A stretch of 8,654 bases of DNA from JBBIRM01 sp037441765 (GCA_037441765.1 JBBIRM010000122.1:1-8654); one strand, 5' to 3'; positions 1-7,181 are shown, counted from the first letter of the stretch. The notes: generated by a model not told the origin, from the letters alone. Numbers and translations: made by a program.

Positions 1-963
1 TTGACCTTCTGAAATGAAAGGACCTCCTTCTCCTTTAGGGCAAAACCCTAATTCTTCCACTTCAATAATTTCAGAGATACTAAAACAGTCGTGCATCTGG
101 GCCACATTGATTTCATCAGGACCTGTCTTAGCCCTCTCATAAGCCTTCTTGGCTGCCAATCGGAGATGGGGCCAGTCGCCTAAATGTTCCCCCGGCCAAT
201 TTGCAGTTACACTGTGAAGCGACACCTGGGCCCCTCCCCTGATGTAAACTAAGGGTCTTTCTGTAAGTTCTTTTGCTTTTTCCTCGGAGGCAATGATCAC
301 CGCAGAAAACCCATCACTCAAAGGACAACAGTCAAACATCCCAAGTGGAGGAGCAATGTCTTTTGCGGTAAGCACCTCCTCCAGGGTCAACTTCTTCTGA
401 AAATGCCCCTTTGGATTGTTCAGACTATAATCATAATTGACAATGGAAACATCGGCTAAGGCCTCTCTCTTTGTGCCATAGTGCCTCATATGATCTTTGG
501 CGATAAATGCAAATAGCAGGGGTGGAGGGCCAACATTCTGCGGTCCATCCCAGTCGTGATCCACGGAGGCAATCTCATCATATTGCACCTGCCATCTCTC
601 AGGGGTATAGAGTTTCTCTCCTCCCATTACCATCACCACTTCAGCCATCCCACTCTCAACCAATCCTTTTGCCATGAGGATTGAGGTGCTTCCACCCGCA
701 CAAAGAACATCTACCCTTGCGCAGATGGAGGTTGGCTTTAGCCCAACCCTCTCAGCCACCACAGGAGCGGTATTTGCCTGACAGGAGCGTCTTCCAACGA
801 ATGTGGAGGCGAAGAGTAGACCATCAATCCCTTTTGGTTTAAGAGTGGGGATATCTCCTAAACACTCCTTGGCTGCCTCCTGAGCCATATCTATATAACT
901 TGCCTCCCTCACCCCCCACTTACACATCCCTCCAGCAATGATGCATGCTCTTCGGTTAGCCAT
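1..963 (-). CDS. Thiolase (SCP-x / acetyl-CoA acetyltransferase-like), 3' end missing
   Basis: This is the N-terminal 321 codons of a thiolase-fold protein, still open at the left edge; a full-length member would be around 390 residues. Such enzymes cleave a 3-ketoacyl-CoA with CoA, or run the reverse condensation, in the cytoplasm. Visible: an N-terminal thiolase domain with the nucleophilic cysteine at C88 in VDVLCAGG, and the MHDCFS motif with H291, characteristic of the SCP-x/lipid-transfer thiolase branch. The glycine-rich C-terminal motif with the second catalytic Cys/His would lie outside the window. The ATG at 961-963 is chosen because AGGAGGAGG (970-978) lies 6 nt upstream and the family N-terminus fits. 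It starts 18 bp after the stop of the Fe-S protein gene, as the last visible gene of the run. Thiolases of this branch often work with a small DUF35/OB-fold partner (family knowledge), which could be the next gene beyond the edge. The family call is firm; the substrate is unknown. Confidence 0.88.
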   Translation of the reverse strand, partial: MANRRACIIAGGMCKWGVREASYIDMAQEAAKECLGDIPTLKPKGIDGLLFASTFVGRRSCQANTAPVVAERVGLKPTSICARVDVLCAGGSTSILMAKGLVESGMAEVVMVMGGEKLYTPERWQVQYDEIASVDHDWDGPQNVGPPPLLFAFIAKDHMRHYGTKREALADVSIVNYDYSLNNPKGHFQKKLTLEEVLTAKDIAPPLGMFDCCPLSDGFSAVIIASEEKAKELTERPLVYIRGGAQVSLHSVTANWPGEHLGDWPHLRLAAKKAYERAKTGPDEINVAQMHDCFSISEIIEVEELGFCPKGEGGPFISEGQ

Positions 964-969
964 CGCCTT

Positions 970-978
970 CCTCCTCCT
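970..978 (-). promoter_or_regulatory. Ribosome binding site of the thiolase gene
   Basis: On the minus strand this reads AGGAGGAGG and ends 6 nt before the ATG at 961-963. It lies in the 18 bp spacer after the TAG stop (982-984) of the Fe-S protein gene, which supports translation from a shared message and fixes the thiolase start. Confidence 0.8.
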
Positions 979-981
979 AAC

Positions 982-2277
982 CTAAACCCCAATTGATTTA
1001 GCAATCAGTTCTGAAATGTCCATCACCTTCAGGTGATCGCCTGTTTCTTTTATGGCCGAAATAAAATTATTCTTACACCAGGGACAGGCAGAGACGAGCG
1101 CTTCAGCACCAATCTCTCGCACCTCCTCAAGCCGATGCTTGGCTGAAAACGAAGCAAGTTCAGGGAAGGCCACACGGGTTCCCCTCCCTGCACCACAGCA
1201 GAACGCATTCTCTCTAATCCTTGGCATTTCAACAAAATGGATTCCTGGAATAGAATTGAGGATATTCCTCGGTTGAGTGTATAATCCTTCTGTCCCCCTG
1301 CGTCTCTTAAGAGGAGGATTTACCATACCCATCCATCCTCGCTCACCCTTCCATGGTGTCCAGGAGTCGCAGAGCCTGCTGATGCTACAGGAATCATGGT
1401 AGGTCAGCCTTAGATCTACTGGTTTTGTCAATTTGAGAAGACCCTTCCTTAGCATCTCATCAGCAAACTCCACAAGATGAACAACCTTAAATCCCAGATC
1501 TGATGTAGAAATGTTTAGCATCTTTGGATAATCCACTTTCCACATTCGGTAACCTTCTGCACAACTGGTCAGAAGCATGGAGGCCCCTGTCTTCTTAACC
1601 GCCTCTATATTCCTCCTTGCTATCTCCCTTGCCTCATCAATCATGCCAACCGAATAAAGCGTATTCCCACAACACCACTCTTCCTTCATCAGCATGAAGG
1701 GGACACCAGAGGCATTCAGAATCTTAGCGGTTGACTGAGCGATTTCAGGATTGGAATAGGAGGCTGAGCAGCCAACAAAATAAAGCACCTCTGCCTTCTC
1801 GGAAACCTTGATCTCAGAGGTAACCCACCCCCTCCTCTCCTGATGAGGTGAGCCAAACTGGTTATGCTCAGTGGAAATATTTTTAGCCACCTTTTTGTGA
1901 CCCTCCAGAGGACCCGCACCATCTTTTACAGCCTTAATTCTTAGTGCCTCGAGTGTGAGACCGATCTCCAAATCAAGATTCCTCTTACAACCTACGTCAC
2001 ATGCCCCACAGAGAGGATCTGCATAAAGAACCTCAAGAAGCTTTGGAGTCCACTTTAGCCTACCCTCTGCCAGAGCGGTTCCAATTCTCATCTTTCCAAA
2101 AGCTCCATAGGCGTCAAATGGATTCCAGGTATTGCTCGGACAACGGGTTGTAAACTTGATCCCTGGCATATAGGTATGCTCTACCCAGTAACATCCCTTG
2201 CACTTGATACACCGACTCATATCATAAAGAAAATTATCTAAATTGGTGACATCTAAACTCAGTTGCCTTTTTGGCAT
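982..2277 (-). CDS. Two-CCG-domain Fe-S oxidoreductase subunit (HdrD/GlcF/BamD-like)
   Basis: A soluble 431-residue electron-transfer protein that probably accepts electrons from the flavoprotein encoded just upstream. Domains: an N-terminal ferredoxin-like region with C23-x2-C26-x2-C29, C46-P47, then C90-x2-C93-x3-C97; a first cysteine-rich CCG domain (C170, C202-C203, C239); a second CCG domain (C297, C360-C361, C398-x2-C401). In HdrB/HdrD-type proteins CCG domains bind non-cubane clusters or serve as electron-transfer modules (family knowledge). Odd features: D87 sits where a cluster cysteine is expected; the first CCG domain ends C-x-x-G (G242) instead of C-x-x-C; the second CCG domain is stretched by an insert near residues 304-336. 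No signal peptide or membrane segment is seen, so it is cytoplasmic and its membrane or ETF partner is not in this window. The ATG start has AAGGAGGAGG overlapping the upstream stop, 11 bp away. Pairing with an FAD oxidase resembles glycolate or lactate oxidase subunits, but the true substrate is unknown. Confidence 0.87.
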   Translation of the reverse strand: MPKRQLSLDVTNLDNFLYDMSRCIKCKGCYWVEHTYMPGIKFTTRCPSNTWNPFDAYGAFGKMRIGTALAEGRLKWTPKLLEVLYADPLCGACDVGCKRNLDLEIGLTLEALRIKAVKDGAGPLEGHKKVAKNISTEHNQFGSPHQERRGWVTSEIKVSEKAEVLYFVGCSASYSNPEIAQSTAKILNASGVPFMLMKEEWCCGNTLYSVGMIDEAREIARRNIEAVKKTGASMLLTSCAEGYRMWKVDYPKMLNISTSDLGFKVVHLVEFADEMLRKGLLKLTKPVDLRLTYHDSCSISRLCDSWTPWKGERGWMGMVNPPLKRRRGTEGLYTQPRNILNSIPGIHFVEMPRIRENAFCCGAGRGTRVAFPELASFSAKHRLEEVREIGAEALVSACPWCKNNFISAIKETGDHLKVMDISELIAKSIGV

Positions 2278-2280
2278 CTT

Positions 2281-2290
2281 CCTCCTCCTT
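2281..2290 (-). promoter_or_regulatory. Ribosome binding site of the Fe-S protein gene, overlapping the upstream stop
   Basis: The minus strand reads TAAGGAGGAGGAAG followed by ATG. The last two bases of the flavoprotein TAA stop (2289-2291) are also the first bases of the Shine-Dalgarno sequence. This arrangement suggests translational coupling and roughly matched amounts of the flavoprotein and its Fe-S partner. Confidence 0.8.
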
Positions 2291-3746
2291 AAAAGCAGAG
2301 ATTTCCTGGATTCATAATGTTGTTAGGATCAAAAAGTTTCTTCACCCGTTTGAGGGTCATGGTATAACCTGCTGCCCGTTCATAAATAATGGGCGCAATC
2401 TCTCCATAGGGCCTTGAAAAGAATGCCCCTTCATTAATCAAGGCAGGAATTGCCTCACGATATAAACTCTGAACCTTTTTAACCTCTGTGGGATTTTCAG
2501 GATTATAGAAGAAATTGAATTCAAGATGGCAGGCTCTATTATGCTCAATTGGCTGTAAATATTCCCCAATATCATTTATCGGGTAATTGTTTCGGATGGC
2601 AATCTCTTGAACTTTATCGATGAATTTCTTTGCCAGGATTGGTCTGGTAATAAAGAATAGGCTCTGGCATCCACCCTTGTAACGATTTTTCCAGTATGGC
2701 AACTCCCCTGGCCACGGTCTACGGAGCAACGAAAGGACCTTCCTACCTAAACCTAAAATCCCGGGGAGGGTATCACTCAAACTGATCTCTTTGAACTCAT
2801 TTTTCAATATTTCATTTAAAGCATTCTCCTCATATCTTATCTTCTCCTCCGGACGTCTGATTAATCCGCTTAAGACTAGGATGAGTGTCCAGGGAGGAAG
2901 TTTTCCCCTCAACTTTTCAAACTCCCCAGGCCAGTCCTCTGCAAGAATTCCTGCAAGGTTTATATTGTTGAGTAGAAGACATTCTTGCCCTATTCTTCGA
3001 GGTAAAACCCTGTACAAAAACTCCACCGCATAAGGGAGATCATTGACAGGAGCAAAAAGTACCTTATCAATTTTTGGAATCGATTCAATCTTCAAATTGG
3101 TCCATGTGACCACACCCATCGTTCCCTGGGCCCCCTGCAAAAATCTATAGAAATCGATCCCTGGCCCTGAAGGATTTGCTCCCTTTGATTTAGAGTCTGG
3201 ATATCCATTGACACTGGCAGAGCCCGTTCTGAAAATCTCACCTGTTGGCCAAACGACCTCCATGCTCTGAAGGGGTTCTCCGTAATCATAAACTGTATTG
3301 GTTGGGACCTCCCTCTCAAGATAGTCCGTAAGGACAGATCGCTTAGAATGAGGTAGCAAAGGCATGATCACCCGAAATCCCTTCTTCTCCAATTCAGTGG
3401 TAAGTTTTCCCCATGTGACGCCTGCCTCAATCCTCACCCTCCGGTTCATTTCATCAACTTCTAAGATCCTATCCATACGTAACAGGTCTAAAATAATACC
3501 ACCTTGCTTAGGAATAGTTGTACCGTGAAAGTGAACACAAGAGCTAACCGGAACCACAGGAATTGAGGATTCGTTGGCTAATTGGATTACCTTCTGAATT
3601 TCAAATGCATCCTTTGGCTTGACCACATAATCGGGCATCCCCATCGGTACTAAACTAAAATCTTTTGAATACCCCTTGAGAACTTCAGTCTCATCAGAAA
3701 AGTTCTCACTGCCCACAATTTTTACCAATTGCTCTCTTATATTCAT
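2289..3746 (-). CDS. FAD-binding oxidoreductase (VAO/PCMH family, GlcD-like)
   Basis: A 485-residue flavoprotein predicted to oxidise a hydroxylated or otherwise activated organic substrate and hand electrons to the Fe-S protein encoded 11 bp downstream. Visible: a PCMH-type FAD domain at about 38-225, with VVKPKDAFEIQKVIQLA, a loop SSCVHFHGTTIP (69-79), GGIILDLLRMDRILEVD (82-98) and AGVTWGKL (108-115), then GAQGTMGVVTW (205-215). A C-terminal substrate/cap domain ends in LFDPNNIMNPGN (471-482), the hallmark closing motif of GlcD/VAO-type oxidases. The ATG at 3744-3746 is chosen over an in-frame TTG at 3765-3767, because AGGGGAGA (3754-3761) sits 7 nt before the ATG, whereas nothing like a ribosome site precedes the TTG. 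It lies 35 bp after the HAD/ECH fusion, in the same transcript. The FAD pyrophosphate loop is not the usual glycine-rich RGxGT. The substrate cannot be read from sequence; a 2-hydroxyacid or an alcohol/aromatic compound is possible. No membrane segment or signal peptide. Confidence 0.85.
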   Translation of the reverse strand: MNIREQLVKIVGSENFSDETEVLKGYSKDFSLVPMGMPDYVVKPKDAFEIQKVIQLANESSIPVVPVSSCVHFHGTTIPKQGGIILDLLRMDRILEVDEMNRRVRIEAGVTWGKLTTELEKKGFRVIMPLLPHSKRSVLTDYLEREVPTNTVYDYGEPLQSMEVVWPTGEIFRTGSASVNGYPDSKSKGANPSGPGIDFYRFLQGAQGTMGVVTWTNLKIESIPKIDKVLFAPVNDLPYAVEFLYRVLPRRIGQECLLLNNINLAGILAEDWPGEFEKLRGKLPPWTLILVLSGLIRRPEEKIRYEENALNEILKNEFKEISLSDTLPGILGLGRKVLSLLRRPWPGELPYWKNRYKGGCQSLFFITRPILAKKFIDKVQEIAIRNNYPINDIGEYLQPIEHNRACHLEFNFFYNPENPTEVKKVQSLYREAIPALINEGAFFSRPYGEIAPIIYERAAGYTMTLKRVKKLFDPNNIMNPGNLCF

Positions 3747-3753
3747 ATTCCGA

Positions 3754-3761
3754 TCTCCCCT
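3754..3761 (-). promoter_or_regulatory. Ribosome binding site that decides the flavoprotein start
   Basis: The minus strand reads AGGGGAGA, 7 nt before the ATG at 3744-3746. The longer reading frame from TTG at 3765-3767 would translate through this site and has no ribosome site of its own. The shorter 485-residue product is therefore preferred. Confidence 0.72.
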
Positions 3762-3781
3762 ATTCAAGATGGATTTAATGA

Positions 3782-5803
3782 TTATCTATGGACGAAGGCG
3801 GCGTTGACTTTGGGGCCATTCTTGATAAAGTTTTCAATCCCTATCTTTCGGTCTTCGGTGAGGGCACATTCGCCAAAGAGTTTTGCCTCTAATTTTAACC
3901 CTTCTTCAAGGGTCATCTTTGCCCCTTCGAGGATGGCCTTCTGAAGGATGGAATCTATTTTTCTACTCAAATGACCGATATCTACCTCTGGAAGTTTTTC
4001 TGGAACAGGAATGGGGCCTTTTGGGATGGCTGGAACTTGAACCTTCTTCGATAAAATTTTATTGATCCACTCCATTGCAGATTCGATCAGATCACCTTCG
4101 ACTTCTTCCTGAATTAAACCTATCTCCAGGGCTTTAGCGGATGAAATAGGATTTGCATTTCGAAGAATCGGCCAGGCCTTCTCCATCCCGACCAATCTTG
4201 GTAATCTCTGAGTTCCACCTGCACCGGGGATGATCCCAAGCCTCGGCTCTGGCTGGGCAACAAAGACCTTCTGACCTTTTCGTGCAATCCTAACTGTGCA
4301 GGCCATGGCAATCTCGTTGCCTCCCCCAAAGGCAAGCCCATTCATTGCACAGACAACTGGCTTCCCAAGGTTTTCAATCAGATTAAATACAGAATGGGTT
4401 TTGAGACAACCTGCCTCTGCTTCCTCTGGTGTCCTTTGTGAAGCCAGCATCCCGATATCTGCACCTGAGATGAAGGCCCTTGTGCCAAAGCCAGTCAGAA
4501 CCACACCTTTAATATTAGGATCCTTCTGAATATCAGTAAAAATCTCTCCCAATTGCTCAATCACGTTTTCATTGAGGGCATTAAGCACCCTTGGCCTCCT
4601 AACTTTTACAATGGCTACATCACCCTTATCCTCTCTCAAAACAACAGGAATCTTCCAGGGCTTCCCGCTCTCCGCCTGCTTCCTATGCATCTCCGTCACC
4701 TTAAACCCAGGGTTCTCCTTTGCATACTCCTCCACCATTTCGAGGGACTTCCTTATTCCAATACTGTTCATCATCCGGAAAGGAGGTGTCATTACCAGAC
4801 CTACCTCAACCCCCATATCAATATCATCAATATTTGAAATTCCACTCTCAACAATTTCACAGGCGATTCCAAAGAATGCGGCCATCACCCTCTTTGAAAC
4901 CGCCTCATAGGTCTCCTGACTATACTCTACGGTTTCACCTTTTGCTGGAACATCCCAGGGCTTACCCAATTTTACTTGCTCATCGAGTATCTTGGGAGAA
5001 CGAAACCATGGCATAATGACTGTATGATATACTGTAAGACCATGCTGGGTTAGTGGGTTTCCACCTGCAAGGTTATGCGCGGTAAATGGACCTACTCCTA
5101 ATCCAAGGGCCTTCTGAACGATCACATCTGCCTGTTTTATAGTGGCAAGTCCCGCCTCAACGGTTAAGGCAGTGGCCTGAAAGATCCCTTCAAAGAATGG
5201 GTTTATGGCATACCCAAAACGGCTCTTTACCTGAATGGGTGCCTTTCCAATGAATTCATAGAATTTCATCGAGTATTCAATAATTGAAGGATCGGTCTCC
5301 TTCATCGGGACGATTTCAAGAAGAATGTTTCTCTCAGCAGGGAAAAAATAATGGAGGACCAAACATCGAGATTTATCCTTCATATTTTGAAAGATCTCCT
5401 CAGGAGGTATGTGGGAGGAATTGGAGGCCAAAATGGCAGTTTTTGGGCATGTTTCCTCAAGTTGGGCAAATATCCGGTGTTTAACATCCAGCTTCTCGAA
5501 GGCCGCTTCAATGATCAGATCAGCATCACTCAGCCTCCCATAGTCTGTAGTAAAGGTCATATTCTTTAGGACCGCATCCGAGTCTTCTTTTTTAAAGATA
5601 TTTTTTTCAACTGCCTTCGCCATCTTCGAATCAACCCTCTTTGAACCAGCATCAAGGGCAGATTTCACAATATCCACGATGACTACAGGGACATCATATT
5701 TGTAAAGTTCCTGGCCAAAATGAAGCGCAATATCAGGTCCTATATTCCCCGAGCCAATCACACCAACCTTACGAATCGTCCGACCAAACATTGTAAAAGG
5801 CAT
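3782..5803 (-). CDS. Fused 3-hydroxyacyl-CoA dehydrogenase / enoyl-CoA hydratase (HAD first, crotonase second)
   Basis: A 673-residue bifunctional beta-oxidation enzyme: hydration of a trans-2-enoyl-CoA and NAD-dependent oxidation of the 3-hydroxyacyl-CoA, or the reverse. The N-terminal half (about 10-345) is HAD: the dinucleotide motif GSGNIG (17-22), then S130, H151 (LHYFFP), E163 (LLEIVP) and N201. These four match the Ser/His/Glu/Asn set of human HAD with a constant offset of 7. The C-terminal half (about 390-670) is a crotonase: oxyanion-hole segments AFISGADI (443-450) and GLAFGGGNE, with both catalytic glutamates E497 and E519 (AQPEPRLG), then IIPGAGGTQRLPRLVG. Both sites look intact. 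The order is opposite to FadB/FadJ; HAD-first fusions are known in archaeal crotonyl-CoA hydratase/3-hydroxybutyryl-CoA dehydrogenase proteins and FadN-type proteins. The start has AAAGGAGGT (5812-5820) 8 nt upstream. It is the first gene after the 140 bp gap and feeds naturally into the thiolase at the left. Chain length or aromatic specificity is unknown. Confidence 0.94.
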   Translation of the reverse strand: MPFTMFGRTIRKVGVIGSGNIGPDIALHFGQELYKYDVPVVIVDIVKSALDAGSKRVDSKMAKAVEKNIFKKEDSDAVLKNMTFTTDYGRLSDADLIIEAAFEKLDVKHRIFAQLEETCPKTAILASNSSHIPPEEIFQNMKDKSRCLVLHYFFPAERNILLEIVPMKETDPSIIEYSMKFYEFIGKAPIQVKSRFGYAINPFFEGIFQATALTVEAGLATIKQADVIVQKALGLGVGPFTAHNLAGGNPLTQHGLTVYHTVIMPWFRSPKILDEQVKLGKPWDVPAKGETVEYSQETYEAVSKRVMAAFFGIACEIVESGISNIDDIDMGVEVGLVMTPPFRMMNSIGIRKSLEMVEEYAKENPGFKVTEMHRKQAESGKPWKIPVVLREDKGDVAIVKVRRPRVLNALNENVIEQLGEIFTDIQKDPNIKGVVLTGFGTRAFISGADIGMLASQRTPEEAEAGCLKTHSVFNLIENLGKPVVCAMNGLAFGGGNEIAMACTVRIARKGQKVFVAQPEPRLGIIPGAGGTQRLPRLVGMEKAWPILRNANPISSAKALEIGLIQEEVEGDLIESAMEWINKILSKKVQVPAIPKGPIPVPEKLPEVDIGHLSRKIDSILQKAILEGAKMTLEEGLKLEAKLFGECALTEDRKIGIENFIKNGPKVNAAFVHR

Positions 5804-5811
5804 GATAAGTT

Positions 5812-5820
5812 ACCTCCTTT
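5812..5820 (-). promoter_or_regulatory. Ribosome binding site of the HAD/crotonase fusion gene
   Basis: The minus strand reads AAAGGAGGT, a near-perfect anti-16S match, 8 nt before the ATG at 5801-5803. It is one of the strongest sites in the window, in keeping with a first gene of a transcript. Confidence 0.82.
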
Positions 5821-5943
5821 TAATGATTTGATGTCTTATTCAATTTCCCTTGCTTCTCACTATAATATTGAAAAAAACAATTAAAAAAGAAAAGAGATAG
5901 AGAATGATAAAGCACATATATATAACAAACCGAAACTCCCGTT
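5821..5943 (-). promoter_or_regulatory. AT-rich intergenic region, candidate promoter for the left gene block
   Basis: This is the only sizeable non-coding stretch in the window (140 bp counting the ribosome site). It is far more AT-rich than the flanking genes, with A/T runs at about 5869-5894 and an alternating AT run at about 5915-5924. Reading toward the fusion gene, TATAGT (plus-strand ACTATA at 5859-5864) differs from the -10 consensus at one base and lies about 55 nt before the start codon. No good -35 box is found at 16-18 nt, but T-rich DNA lies there, which could act as an UP-like element. No operator palindrome is obvious. The boundary itself is well supported; the precise promoter is a guess. 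Confidence 0.35.
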
Positions 5944-5950
5944 TCAACCT
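5927..5950 (-). terminator. Weak hairpin at the end of the second Tm-1-like gene
   Basis: On the minus strand a five-pair stem GAAAC/GTTTC with a GGGA loop (5932-5945) overlaps the TGA stop. It can be extended outward through several G-U pairs and one A-U pair. It is followed by TTTGTTATATA rather than a clean T run. It may be a weak or partial terminator separating the two gene blocks, or mean nothing. Confidence 0.2.
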
Positions 5951-7173
5951 TCCCTTCCCCTATTGACGATACATTTTTGGGCCTTGGTCATTAACCTCTG
6001 GAAGTGGTCAACTGCTCCCTGGGCAAAGGATGGGTCGTTTATGTGGGCATCGAATTCAATGACCTCCACCTCAGGTTTTAGTCTCTCTCTAAGGGTGTTT
6101 ATAAAGACAGGAATAAGTTTTGGATCGATCGTCCACCCCCCTCCACCAAACCCTTTCATCGGGATTATCAATCCAGTTCGACCTTTTGCTAGATTCAACT
6201 TATATGACATTACCTGGGCCACCTGAATGATCTCCTTCCTGTTTAGCCAGATCGCAATGACATTGGGGTTGTGGGGTCTTCTTTTTCTCCTCCTGAACTG
6301 AGAAGGAATCGCCTTCTCACTTGGAAAGCAGACAAACTCTATTCCCCCTGTGCTAACCAATTGTGGGATCCCCTTCTCTCCTGCCGCCTCAAGACGCTGG
6401 GGGCCTGCGCTGAACATCCCGCCAAAAAGATATTCGTTCACCTCAGCAGGCACAAGATCTAAGACGCCACTGATTAACCCTTCTCTTACCAATTCCTCGA
6501 GGAGCAAACCCTGCCCTACAGCGTGAAAACAGATGACTTCAAATCCTTTCTCTTCAAGTAACGATTTTACATTATCCACACAGGGGGCCTTATCTCCCCT
6601 AACAGACATCCCAATAAGCGGTTTTTCCAAATTGGAAGAACTCACTTCTGCCTCCACCATCCCAACGATGGCACCTGAGGCCTTTGCAAGAATCCTCCTT
6701 GAGATATGGTTCAAACCAAACATATCCGTAATCGAAGGAAAAAAAACAATATCTTTATTCCCTACATAGGGCCTAAGATCACTGACATAAGTTGAGACCA
6801 TTAACTTTGGAATGCCTATGGGAAGACTCCTCATTACAGCACAACCCATAGAGGTCCCAACCGTACCTCCAAGTGCCATAATCCCATCCAGCTTCCCTGA
6901 TTGAAATAGTTTACCTACGACATTTGTGGCTCCCTTGACAACCGCAGAGCAGGCATCCTCCTGAGCCAATGAAGTCAACTCCTCCAATTTCATCCCGCTT
7001 TCTTCAGCAATCTCCCTCTGGTCAATATCTGGCTTTAAAGAAGATGGATTCCAAAGCGTAAGGCTCAGATCGATCAAAACGACATGATGTCCCCTTTCTA
7101 CGATCCTCTCCCTGATGTAATTGAGTTCTTCTGCCTTTGTATTAAGGGTTCCAAGCAAAGCAATGGTTTTCAA
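5944..7173 (-). CDS. Tm-1-like ATP-binding domain protein (UPF0261), divergent copy
   Basis: A 409-residue member of the Tm-1-like/UPF0261 family, paralogous to the gene immediately upstream. The family's N-terminal half carries a nucleotide-binding fold, best known from the tomato Tm-1 resistance protein; bacterial roles are, to my knowledge, not established. Visible: IALLGTLNTKAEE (4-16), LGGTVGTS (101-108), the STYVSDLRPYVGNKD segment (127-141), FSAGPQRLEAAGEKGIPQ (254-271), HNPN (301-304) and DAHINDPSF (375-383). Compared with its neighbour, the segment ASGDTRPY is shortened to VSDLRPY, and the glycine loop GCGGKAMEE is replaced by GQGLLLEE (220-227). A basic patch RRRKRR lies at 294-299. 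The start is TTG at 7171-7173, supported by the family N-terminus and by GGGAGG 8 nt upstream. It sits 39 bp after the first copy, in the same transcript. A short C-terminal tail (about 397-409) is not shared with the neighbour. It may form a heteromer with it. The family call is firm; the function is unknown. Confidence 0.88.
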   Translation of the reverse strand: MKTIALLGTLNTKAEELNYIRERIVERGHHVVLIDLSLTLWNPSSLKPDIDQREIAEESGMKLEELTSLAQEDACSAVVKGATNVVGKLFQSGKLDGIMALGGTVGTSMGCAVMRSLPIGIPKLMVSTYVSDLRPYVGNKDIVFFPSITDMFGLNHISRRILAKASGAIVGMVEAEVSSSNLEKPLIGMSVRGDKAPCVDNVKSLLEEKGFEVICFHAVGQGLLLEELVREGLISGVLDLVPAEVNEYLFGGMFSAGPQRLEAAGEKGIPQLVSTGGIEFVCFPSEKAIPSQFRRRKRRPHNPNVIAIWLNRKEIIQVAQVMSYKLNLAKGRTGLIIPMKGFGGGGWTIDPKLIPVFINTLRERLKPEVEVIEFDAHINDPSFAQGAVDHFQRLMTKAQKCIVNRGREG

Positions 7174-7181
7174 CTCTTTCC

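Noticed and set aside
4553..5016. Several overlapping open frames of 94-112 codons on the plus strand, antisense to the fusion gene
   Set aside because: They lie wholly inside the dehydrogenase/crotonase gene, whose motifs are intact on the minus strand. Their translations are low-complexity shadows without recognisable domains, and no ribosome site or promoter stands out.
5861..5866. A perfect TATAAT on the plus strand in the 140 bp gap
   Set aside because: No -35-like hexamer lies 16-18 nt upstream and there is no rightward gene for it to drive. In such AT-rich DNA it is expected by chance.
5869..5894. A-rich tract considered as an intrinsic terminator tail
   Set aside because: No GC-rich stem directly precedes the T run on the minus strand; only a 4 bp ATTG/CAAT pairing flanks seven Ts.
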